This document shows, piece by piece, positions 1 through 5,124 of a stretch of DNA of 5,161 bases. The notes beneath the pieces are model-generated. The model saw only the letters and a list, made by a program, of their open reading frames with translations, did no database searches and had not been told where the DNA came from. The stretch comes from an uncultured Collinsella sp. (lineage in GTDB: Bacteria; Actinomycetota; Coriobacteriia; Coriobacteriales; Coriobacteriaceae). Where the stretch lies: the NCBI GenBank assembly GCA_959600835.1, contig CAUGNQ010000083.1, positions 1 through 5,161 on the forward strand. Direction: 5' to 3'. The translations under genes were made by a program, and so were the position numbers. The stretch's first letter is position 1; every line of letters starts with the position of its first letter.

Positions 1-30
1 TGGGGCGGTGCGATGGGGTCAGGTTAGTTT

Positions 31-77
31 GCACCAAATATGTCCGACAAGAGGTTTGACGGATGTTTGGTTGGTGC
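31..77. repeat. Imperfect inverted repeat (hairpin) in the upstream intergenic region
   Basis: GCACCAA at 31-37 is the exact reverse complement of TTGGTGC at 71-77. Inside it, 38-46 pairs with 60-68, with one T-T mismatch, two G-T wobbles and a two-base bulge at 69-70. CAAG at 48-51 can also pair with TTTG at 55-58, so nearly the whole 47 bases can fold into one long hairpin. No T-run follows on either strand, so it is not a standard intrinsic terminator. It could be an intergenic repeat or a structured 3' end of a gene lying before the window. The fold is seen by eye; its function is unknown. Confidence 0.5.
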
Positions 78-115
78 CTGTTGAGGGTCTGGGTATCGGG
101 GAGGGCGGGCTCCGT

Positions 116-121
116 TATAAT
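116..121 (+). promoter_or_regulatory. Probable -10 box for the DUF1846 gene
   Basis: TATAAT at 116-121 is a perfect sigma-A/sigma-70 -10 hexamer. It lies 39 bases before the chosen start codon and predicts a transcript start near 128 with a leader of roughly 33 bases. No convincing -35 hexamer sits 16-18 bases upstream (93-98 reads GTATCG) and there is no TG extension. The promoter may therefore be weak or activator-dependent, or the match may be partly chance. Confidence 0.5.
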
Positions 122-149
122 CGCCTAGAACATTAATTGGAAACGGGAC

Positions 150-154
150 GGGAG
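150..154 (+). promoter_or_regulatory. Ribosome binding site deciding the DUF1846 start
   Basis: GGGAG at 150-154 is six bases before the ATG at 161. This supports that ATG over the in-frame TTG at 137, which would add eight residues and lacks a comparable site before it. Confidence 0.7.
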
Positions 155-160
155 CCATAC

Positions 161-1642
161 ATGCGCCAGGGTTTCGACAACGCGAAGTATATCGAGCTGC
201 AGGCCGCTCATATTAAGGAGCGCATCTCGCAGTTTGGCGGCAAACTCTATTTGGAGTTTGGCGGCAAGCTGTTTGACGACTATCACGCGAGCCGCGTGCT
301 GCCGGGTTTTGAGCCGGATAGCAAGTTTCGCATGCTCAAGAGCATAGCCGACGACGTCGAGGTCATCATCGCCATTAACGCGAACCACATCGAGAAGAAC
401 AAAGCTCGCGGTGACCTGGGCATTACCTATGACGAGGATGTGCTGCGCCTGGTTGACCTGTTCCGCGGCAACGGCTTTGCCGTCGCGGCTGTGGTCATCA
501 CGCAGTATGCCGGCCAGCCCGCTGCCGATGTGTTCCGCAACCGCCTGAACGCGCTCGGTATTCCCGCCAAGCTGCACTATCCCATCGAGGGGTATCCGCA
601 CGATGTCGATCTGATCGTGTCCGACGATGGCTACGGCAAGAACGAGTTTGTCGAGACCACCCGACCGCTCGTCGTGGTTACTGCCCCCGGTCCTGGCTCG
701 GGCAAGCTTGCCACCTGCCTGTCTCAGCTCTATCACGAGCACAAGCATGGCACGGCCGCCGGCTATGCCAAATTCGAGACCTTCCCGGTCTGGAATCTTC
801 CTCTGACGCATCCGGTCAATATTGCCTACGAGGCCGCCACGGCTGACCTCGATGACGCCAACATCATCGATTCGTTCCACCTTGAGGCCTACAACAAGAC
901 CACGGTCAACTACAACCGCGACGTCGAGGCCTTCCCGGTAGTCCGTGCCCTGATGGAAAAGATCCTGGGCAAGAGCCCCTACCAGAGCCCTACGGACATG
1001 GGCGTCAATATGGTCGGCTTTGCCATCACCGATGACGATGCCTGCCGCGACGCTTCCAAGATGGAGATCGTCCGCCGCTACTTTACCGCGGTCGAAAATG
1101 TGCGCCGTACCGGCGTGGGCGATGAGCAAGTCGACCGTCTCAAGATTATTATGAAGAAAGCCGGCATCGATAAGAACTACTCACCGGCGCGCTCGGCGGC
1201 CCTCACCAGGGAGCAGCTGACGGGTGGTCCCGTGGGTGCCATGGTCATGCCCGATGGCTCCGTGGTGACCGGTAAGACCTCCACGCGCCTGGGCGCCGCA
1301 AGTTCGCTCATTATGAACGCCCTCAAGCATGTCTCGGGCGTCGACCTTGAGCTCGAGGTCATTAGCGATGAGGCGATCGAGCCCATCAGCAAGCTCAAGA
1401 CGCATTTCCTGGGCAGCAAAAACCCGCGCCTCCACACCGACGAGACGCTTATGGCGCTGTCGATCACCTCGGCCACGAGTGAGACGGCCGCTCGCGTCCT
1501 TTCGGGCCTGGAGCAGCTGCGCGGTTGCGATGCCTTCTTTAGCGTGATTATCTCGCCGACGGACGAGACGGTACTGCGCAAACTGGGTATCAACGTGTGC
1601 TGCGAGCCCAAGTTTGAGCGCCGCGGTTTCTTCCATCGCTAA
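161..1642 (+). CDS. DUF1846 / UPF0371 family protein, function unknown
   Basis: This 493-residue protein is recognised as a full-length member of the DUF1846 (UPF0371) family, whose members are typically about 490-500 residues and have no established function. The N-terminal block (about 24-50) carries the family's FGGKLYLEFGGKLFDDYH signature, followed by a hydrophobic core segment at 66-74. Residues 175-182 (APGPGSGK) are a glycine-rich loop ending in GK. It resembles a nucleotide-binding loop but is not a strict Walker A, because Leu follows the Lys. The C-terminal part holds an HTDET motif (425-429) and a Cys-Cys pair (480-481). No signal peptide or membrane segment is seen, so the protein is presumably cytoplasmic. 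ATG 161 is chosen for its ribosome site at 150-154. The gene has its own -10 box and a strong terminator, so it looks monocistronic. The family call is confident; any catalytic role would be a guess. Confidence 0.92.
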   Translation: MRQGFDNAKYIELQAAHIKERISQFGGKLYLEFGGKLFDDYHASRVLPGFEPDSKFRMLKSIADDVEVIIAINANHIEKNKARGDLGITYDEDVLRLVDLFRGNGFAVAAVVITQYAGQPAADVFRNRLNALGIPAKLHYPIEGYPHDVDLIVSDDGYGKNEFVETTRPLVVVTAPGPGSGKLATCLSQLYHEHKHGTAAGYAKFETFPVWNLPLTHPVNIAYEAATADLDDANIIDSFHLEAYNKTTVNYNRDVEAFPVVRALMEKILGKSPYQSPTDMGVNMVGFAITDDDACRDASKMEIVRRYFTAVENVRRTGVGDEQVDRLKIIMKKAGIDKNYSPARSAALTREQLTGGPVGAMVMPDGSVVTGKTSTRLGAASSLIMNALKHVSGVDLELEVISDEAIEPISKLKTHFLGSKNPRLHTDETLMALSITSATSETAARVLSGLEQLRGCDAFFSVIISPTDETVLRKLGINVCCEPKFERRGFFHR

Positions 1643-1676
1643 GTTTGAAGCACCGCGGTAATTGCATTGCATTTTG

Positions 1677-1709
1677 GCCGTATCGGGTTAGCGCCCGGTA
1701 CGGCTTTTT
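1677..1709 (+). terminator. Intrinsic terminator after the DUF1846 gene
   Basis: GCCGTATCGGG (1677-1687) pairs with CCCGGTACGGC (1694-1704) over 11 positions with one G-T wobble and a six-base loop. Five T residues follow at 1705-1709. It starts 35 bases after the stop codon. Confidence 0.93.
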
Positions 1710-1770
1710 GATCAATAAAGCGTCTATTTCGGCGAAAAATAGCCGTTTACCTGCCTAGAAACAATTTGAG

Positions 1771-1786
1771 CGGTATACAATAACCG
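1771..1786 (+). promoter_or_regulatory. Probable promoter -10 region within a small dyad, upstream of the winged-helix gene
   Basis: The segment 1774-1781 reads TATACAAT, offering overlapping -10 candidates TATACA and TACAAT. It is flanked by CGGT (1771-1774) and ACCG (1783-1786), which are inverted copies, so a repressor could in principle bind across the -10. No good -35 is visible at normal spacing. If used, the transcript would start near 1788 and have a leader of about 110 bases before the start codon at 1899. The -10 match is seen; its use and the operator idea are inference. Confidence 0.4.
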
Positions 1787-1886
1787 TAACTGTTTCATCC
1801 TTAGCGGGATGCCGCATGATGGATATTACCTGCCATCGTGAGGTGTGTCGGTCGCGCACGGCGCGTTAGATGCTCGTGCTCGGTTT

Positions 1887-1893
1887 GAGGAGG
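1887..1893 (+). promoter_or_regulatory. Strong ribosome binding site deciding the winged-helix start
   Basis: GAGGAGG at 1887-1893, five bases before the ATG at 1899, is the strongest Shine-Dalgarno match in the window. It argues for this ATG and against the in-frame GTG at 1845, which would add 18 residues. Confidence 0.85.
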
Positions 1894-1898
1894 CTGCT

Positions 1899-2237
1899 AT
1901 GGCGGGCAAGGGTCGTGCGAGTGTCAACGATATGAAGCGTGTCGAGGTGCTGGTGTTGATGGAGATCGACCAGCAAACCGAAGACAATGGCGGGCCGTAT
2001 GGTTTCTCGCGCAAAACGCTTGCCGAGCGCGTGGGGGTTTCGCCGTATCGTGCCCGCGCCGCAATTGATCGCTTGGATTCCGAAGGCATGATTGATGTCG
2101 TCTCGCGTTATAGCGACGACGGCGGTCAGCTTGCAAATGGCATTTGCCTCACCGAACGTGGCGAATGGTATCTTGAGGGCGTCCGTACCGGCATGCTCGT
2201 TCAAGAAATGCTTGAGGACGAGGCTGCTGATCGATAG
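1899..2237 (+). CDS. Small winged helix-turn-helix protein, probable transcriptional regulator
   Basis: This encodes 112 residues that look like a single winged-helix DNA-binding domain. A first helix spans about 9-26. Residues 37-48 (SRKTLAERVGVS) fit the first helix of a helix-turn-helix, and 49-64 (PYRARAAIDRLDSEGM) fit the recognition helix. A beta wing follows, with an acidic-glycine turn (YSDDGGQ, 71-77) and the LTERGEWYLEG segment (85-94) typical of the end of MarR/PadR/GntR-like wings. A short acidic C-terminal tail (LEDEAADR) gives no ligand-binding or dimerisation domain of note. The start is set by GAGGAGG at 1887-1893. The gene stands alone between two terminators, so its target is not shown by an operon partner; autoregulation or control of the adjacent pyrG promoter are possibilities only. 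The fold is fairly secure from sequence pattern; the exact family and role are not recognised. Confidence 0.82.
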   Translation: MAGKGRASVNDMKRVEVLVLMEIDQQTEDNGGPYGFSRKTLAERVGVSPYRARAAIDRLDSEGMIDVVSRYSDDGGQLANGICLTERGEWYLEGVRTGMLVQEMLEDEAADR

Positions 2238-2261
2238 CAGCATGTAACCCTTGCCATAGCG

Positions 2262-2294
2262 ACGCCGCCTGGGAAACTGGGCGGCGTTTTGTTT
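2262..2294 (+). terminator. Intrinsic terminator after the winged-helix gene
   Basis: ACGCCGCC (2262-2269) and GGCGGCGT (2280-2287) form a perfect 8-bp GC-rich stem, extendable by a T-G wobble, with a loop of about ten bases. A T-rich tail follows (TTTT at 2287-2290, then G, then TTT). It lies upstream of the predicted pyrG promoter, so it separates the two units and is not a pyrG attenuator. Confidence 0.88.
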
Positions 2295-2312
2295 CAAGAT
2301 TGAGAAATGCAA

Positions 2313-2322
2313 TCGCATGCGA
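2313..2322. promoter_or_regulatory. Perfect 10-bp palindrome upstream of the pyrG promoter; candidate operator
   Basis: TCGCATGCGA at 2313-2322 is its own reverse complement. It lies just before the predicted -35 hexamer at 2329, a usual place for an activator or repressor site. Wider flanks GCAAT (2309-2313) and ATTGC (2328-2332) are also inverted copies. No known regulator site is recognised and binding is inferred only from symmetry and position. Confidence 0.3.
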
Positions 2323-2328
2323 GAAAAA

Positions 2329-2360
2329 TTGCGAACGGTCCGCGGCGCGAGTATTACAAT
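2329..2360 (+). promoter_or_regulatory. Probable promoter of the pyrG-xerD operon
   Basis: TTGCGA at 2329-2334 matches four of six -35 bases. After 17 bases comes TATTAC (2352-2357), and a better -10 match, TACAAT, sits at 2355-2360 with a longer 20-base gap. Either choice predicts transcript starts at about 2364-2368, in the sequence GACCC, giving a leader of about 50 bases. No other promoter is apparent between the 2262-2294 terminator and the pyrG start. Confidence 0.55.
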
Positions 2361-2365
2361 GAAGA

Positions 2366-2397
2366 CCCGTAAGATGTGGATAAACAACTTCTACGGG
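2366..2397 (+). promoter_or_regulatory. Leader hairpin at the 5' end of the pyrG transcript
   Basis: CCCGT (2366-2370) pairs with ACGGG (2393-2397), AAG (2371-2373) with CTT (2388-2390) and TGT (2375-2377) with ACA (2384-2386). This leaves a two-base bulge, one A-A mismatch and a GGATAA loop. No T-run follows, so it is not a terminator. The 5' strand coincides with the predicted transcription start, and the 3' strand ends six bases before the weak AGG ribosome site (2404-2406). It could therefore hinder ribosome loading depending on where transcription starts. The pairing is seen; the regulatory role is inference. Confidence 0.4.
2375..2383 (-). promoter_or_regulatory. Perfect DnaA-box 9-mer in the pyrG leader
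   Basis: The + strand reads TGTGGATAA, so the - strand reads TTATCCACA, the consensus high-affinity DnaA box. It lies just downstream of the predicted pyrG transcription start, where bound DnaA could act as a roadblock or regulator. It is a single box without a visible cluster or AT-rich unwinding region, so this is not an origin. By chance a specific 9-mer on either strand is expected about 0.04 times in a window of this length. Confidence 0.45.
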
Positions 2398-2415
2398 AAG
2401 CGCAGGTAACTCAAT

Positions 2416-4077
2416 ATGACCAAGCATGTGTTCGTAACCGGTGGCGTGGTTTCGTCCCTGGGCAAGGGTATCACCGCGGCCTCGCTGGGCCGTCTGCTCA
2501 AGTCGCGTGGCTACAAAGTAACGATGCAGAAAGCCGACCCGTATCTGAACGTCGACCCCGGTACCATGAGCCCCTTCCAGCATGGTGAGGTCTTCGTTAC
2601 CGAAGATGGTTACGAGTCCGACCTGGACCTGGGCCATTACGAGCGCTTTATTGATGAGAACCTGACCCGCGATTCCAACTTTACGACCGGTGCCATCTAC
2701 AAAAGCCTAATCGCCCGCGAGCGTCGCGGCGACTTTCTGGGCGGTACCGTGCAGGTGATTCCCCACGTCACCAATGCCATTAAGGACAAGTTCCGCCGCA
2801 TCGAGGAGCAGACCGGCTCCGATGTAGTCATCACCGAGCTGGGCGGCACGATCGGCGACATCGAGTCGCAGCCGTTTGTCGAGGCCATCCGCCAGTACCG
2901 CAAGGAGGCCGGCCCCGAGAACGTCTGCTACATTCACGTGTCGCTCGTTCCCTATATCGCCGCCGCCCACGAGGTCAAGACCAAGCCCACGCAGCATTCC
3001 GTCAAGGAGCTCCGCAGCTTTGGCATCCAGCCCGATATCATCGTGCTGCGCTCCGACCACCATATCGATGACGCTATCCGCGGAAAGATTGCAAGCTTCT
3101 GCGACGTCGACACCGATTGCGTCTTTACCAACGAGGACTGCGCGAGCATTTACGATGTTCCGCAGCTGCTTGCCGAGCAGGACTTTGACCTGCGCATTTG
3201 CGAGCGTCTGGGTCTGGATCCGCGTGAGCGCGACATGAGCGAGTGGAACGAGTTCCTGCGCAAACAGAATCACGCCAACCATCACGCCGACAAGGTGAAG
3301 ATCGCCGTCGTGGGTAAGTACACGCAGCTGCCCGATGCGTACCTGTCGGTTATCGAGGCCCTGCACCATGCGGGCGTCTTCTACGATCGCCATGTGGACG
3401 TCCAGCTGGTCGACGGCGAGAGCCTCGACGAGCAGAATGTCTCCGAGGTTCTGGGCGACGCCTCGGGCATCCTGGTCCCCGGCGGCTTTGGCAAGCGCGC
3501 CCTGGAGGGCAAGATCCTCGCGGCCGAGTTTGCCCGTGAGCACAAGATTCCGTATCTGGGCATTTGCCTGGGTATGCAGGTGGCCGTGTGCGAGTTCGCC
3601 CGCAATGTCGTTGGCCTTGCCGGTGCCAGCTCCTCCGAGTTTGATCCGGACGGTCCGTATAGCGTCATCGATCTGATGAGCTCGCAGGAGGACGTGACCG
3701 AGAAGGGCGGCACCATGCGCCTGGGCGCCTATCCGTGCAAGCTCGCCGCCGATACTCTTGCTCGTGAGGCATATGGCGAGGAACTCGTCTACGAGCGTCA
3801 CCGTCACCGCTTTGAGTTCAACAACGCCTTCCGCGATCAGCTCGAGGACGCCGGTTTGGTTATCTCGGGTCTGTCGCCTGACGAGCGCTTGGTCGAGATG
3901 GTCGAGCTGCCGCGCGACGTGCATCCGTGGTATGTGGCAACCCAGGCTCATCCCGAGTTCAAGAGCCGCCCGACCAACCCGCAGCCGCTGTTCCGCGAGT
4001 TCGTGCGCGCTTCGATCGGCCAGCACGAGGGTGTCGACCGTCTGCAGGTGACGCCCATGAACCTCGCTACGGACTAA
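2416..4077 (+). CDS. pyrG: CTP synthase (glutamine-hydrolysing)
   Basis: CTP synthase makes CTP from UTP, ATP and glutamine, the last step of de novo pyrimidine nucleotide synthesis, in the cytoplasm. The 553-residue product is close to the family's usual length of about 535-555. The N-terminal synthase domain (about 1-265) has the P-loop-like VVSSLGKG (11-18, Lys17), Asp71 in DLDLGHYERF and Glu141 in ELGGTIGDIES, corresponding to the Mg-ATP ligands Asp72 and Glu140 of the E. coli enzyme. It also has KTKPTQHSVKEL (188-199) near the UTP/CTP site. The class I glutamine amidotransferase domain (about 295-540) has the oxyanion loop GGFG (356-359), nucleophile Cys384 in GICLGMQ, RHRHRFEFNN (461-470), and His512 and Glu514 in AHPEF completing the triad. 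All key residues are present, so the enzyme should be active. The start follows a modest AGG site at 2404-2406. xerD begins two bases after the stop. Confidence 0.99.
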   Translation: MTKHVFVTGGVVSSLGKGITAASLGRLLKSRGYKVTMQKADPYLNVDPGTMSPFQHGEVFVTEDGYESDLDLGHYERFIDENLTRDSNFTTGAIYKSLIARERRGDFLGGTVQVIPHVTNAIKDKFRRIEEQTGSDVVITELGGTIGDIESQPFVEAIRQYRKEAGPENVCYIHVSLVPYIAAAHEVKTKPTQHSVKELRSFGIQPDIIVLRSDHHIDDAIRGKIASFCDVDTDCVFTNEDCASIYDVPQLLAEQDFDLRICERLGLDPRERDMSEWNEFLRKQNHANHHADKVKIAVVGKYTQLPDAYLSVIEALHHAGVFYDRHVDVQLVDGESLDEQNVSEVLGDASGILVPGGFGKRALEGKILAAEFAREHKIPYLGICLGMQVAVCEFARNVVGLAGASSSEFDPDGPYSVIDLMSSQEDVTEKGGTMRLGAYPCKLAADTLAREAYGEELVYERHRHRFEFNNAFRDQLEDAGLVISGLSPDERLVEMVELPRDVHPWYVATQAHPEFKSRPTNPQPLFREFVRASIGQHEGVDRLQVTPMNLATD

Positions 4078-4079
4078 GG

Positions 4080-5021
4080 GTGCCGGCGAATAAGGAACAT
4101 ACCGAAGCTACTCCCTCGTCGCTCGCCGTGGCGGCGGGGGAGTATCTCGATTACCTCGCGGTCGAGCGGGGCTTGGCGCGCAACACGATTGTGGCCTATC
4201 GTCGTGACCTGACGACGTACTGCGCCTATCTAGAGCGGGCGGGTATTGTGTCTTTTGAAGAGGTGACCCGTCAGGTCGTGGAGGGCTTTGTCGCCGATCG
4301 CCGCGACGGAGGCTATTCCGACGCCTCGGTGGAGCGCGCGCTTGCTGCCGTGAAGGGCCTGCATGCCTTTTTGGTGCGCGATGGGGCCGTGGCCCAAAAC
4401 CCGACGGCGGCGCTGCGCCTGCCTAAAAAGGCTGAGCGTTTGCCGGAGTATCTATCGGTGGAGGATGTCTCGGCGCTGCTCGATCAAGACTTTCCCGAGG
4501 GCGAGATGGGACTGCGCGACCATGCCATCTTGGAAGTGCTCTACGGATGCGGTTTGCGTGTGAGTGAGCTGGTTGGGCTCGATGTGGGCGATATCCATAT
4601 CGACGATGGCTTTGTACTCGTTCGCGGTAAGGGCTCAAAGGAACGCCTGTCCCCACTGGTGGGAAGCGCGGCGCGAGCTCTGACGCTCTATGTAACTGAG
4701 GGACGTTCTCGCTTGGCGGCCCATGCTCGCGGAACCGAGACCTCGGCGGTCTTTTTAAATAAGAACGGACGTCGCCTGTCGCGCCAGGCCGTGCATGCGA
4801 TATGCGAGCGGTATGGGCGTCAGGTGGGGCTGGTGGGGCTCCATCCCCATACCTTGCGCCACTCCTTTGCCACCCACATGCTCGCGGGCGGTGCCGACCT
4901 GCGTGTGCTGCAGGAGATCTTGGGACATGCCGATATATCGACCACGCAGGTCTACACGCATGTCGATCGTACGCAACTGACCGAGGTCTATCTGGCAGCG
5001 CACCCGCTGGCGCATCGTTAA
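4080..5021 (+). CDS. xerD: Site-specific tyrosine recombinase, XerD type
   Basis: XerD-type recombinases act at dif with a partner recombinase, resolving chromosome dimers at the division septum under FtsK control. From GTG 4080 the protein has 313 residues. A SAM-like core-binding domain spans about 15-105 (with RNTIVAYRRDL at 34-44) and the catalytic domain about 125-305. The full active site is visible: Arg160 (GLRVSEL), Lys184 (GKGSKER), His257 and Arg260 (HTLRHSFATH), His283 (LGHADIS) and Tyr292 (VYTHVD). The start is uncertain. GTG 4080, two bases after the pyrG stop, fits translational coupling but has only a weak GGA site at 4071-4073. An in-frame GTG at 4128 would give 297 residues, nearer the usual 295-300. 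Extending upstream into pyrG is unlikely. No promoter is seen, so it is probably co-transcribed with pyrG. XerD is preferred over XerC from overall similarity, but the two are hard to separate without a tree; a phage integrase is unlikely. Confidence 0.93.
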   Translation: MPANKEHTEATPSSLAVAAGEYLDYLAVERGLARNTIVAYRRDLTTYCAYLERAGIVSFEEVTRQVVEGFVADRRDGGYSDASVERALAAVKGLHAFLVRDGAVAQNPTAALRLPKKAERLPEYLSVEDVSALLDQDFPEGEMGLRDHAILEVLYGCGLRVSELVGLDVGDIHIDDGFVLVRGKGSKERLSPLVGSAARALTLYVTEGRSRLAAHARGTETSAVFLNKNGRRLSRQAVHAICERYGRQVGLVGLHPHTLRHSFATHMLAGGADLRVLQEILGHADISTTQVYTHVDRTQLTEVYLAAHPLAHR

Positions 5022-5054
5022 CATATCGCTGGCCTGCATATTTATAGGTATTTG

Positions 5055-5124
5055 GGGACGGGCCCCAGATTGCCGCAGCGTGCTTTTGCGCGCGCATGGG
5101 CAATCTGGGGCCCGTCCCATTTTT
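5055..5124 (+). terminator. Perfect 20-bp inverted repeat with T-run: probable operon terminator and REP-like element
   Basis: The 20 bases at 5055-5074 are the exact reverse complement of 5099-5118. The arms carry GGGCCCC and its mirror. Inside, GCGTGC (5078-5083) pairs with GCGCGC (5088-5093) around a TTTT loop, so almost the whole 64 bases fold into one hairpin. An A and five T residues (5120-5124) follow the right arm, so on the + strand it should terminate pyrG-xerD transcription from 34 bases past the xerD stop. The arm is much longer than the other two terminators here and is perfectly matched, which is more like a REP or miniature-element sequence that also serves as a terminator. There is no T-run on the opposite strand. 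Confidence 0.8.

Noticed and set aside
683..706. Walker A ATP-binding site in the DUF1846 protein
   Set aside because: APGPGSGK is only similar: the spacing from the first Gly and the Leu after Lys do not fit GxxxxGK[ST], so it is reported as a P-loop-like segment only.
125..1129. 334-codon open frame on the minus strand opposite the DUF1846 gene
   Set aside because: It is codon-for-codon antisense to a recognised gene in GC-rich DNA, matches no known family and has no supported start; treated as a shadow.
1845..1898. GTG 1845 as start of the winged-helix gene
   Set aside because: It lacks a properly spaced ribosome site, and the extra 18 residues look unstructured. ATG 1899 has GAGGAGG five bases upstream.
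2262..2294. CTP-sensing attenuator of pyrG like that of Bacillus subtilis
   Set aside because: The terminator lies upstream of the predicted pyrG promoter and right after the winged-helix stop codon, so it terminates the earlier gene.
2375..2383. Replication origin
   Set aside because: Only one DnaA-box match is present, with no cluster, no AT-rich unwinding stretch and no dnaA/dnaN/gyrB neighbours.
1866..2387. 173-codon minus-strand frame crossing the winged-helix gene and its terminator
   Set aside because: No recognisable family, it reads through a terminator and promoter, and it opposes a well-supported gene with a strong ribosome site.
2707..4026. 439-codon open frame on the minus strand opposite pyrG
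   Set aside because: Antisense to an unmistakable CTP synthase. Its low-complexity Ala/Leu/Asp/Gly-rich product is typical of shadow frames in GC-rich genes.
3927..4079. xerD starting inside pyrG at 3927
   Set aside because: This would add 51 residues with no resemblance to the XerD N-terminus, overlapping the conserved end of pyrG.
4755..5120. 121-codon minus-strand frame over the end of xerD and the terminal repeat
   Set aside because: It is antisense to the xerD catalytic domain and its N-terminal part is simply the translated inverted repeat; such repeat-derived frames are common spurious calls.
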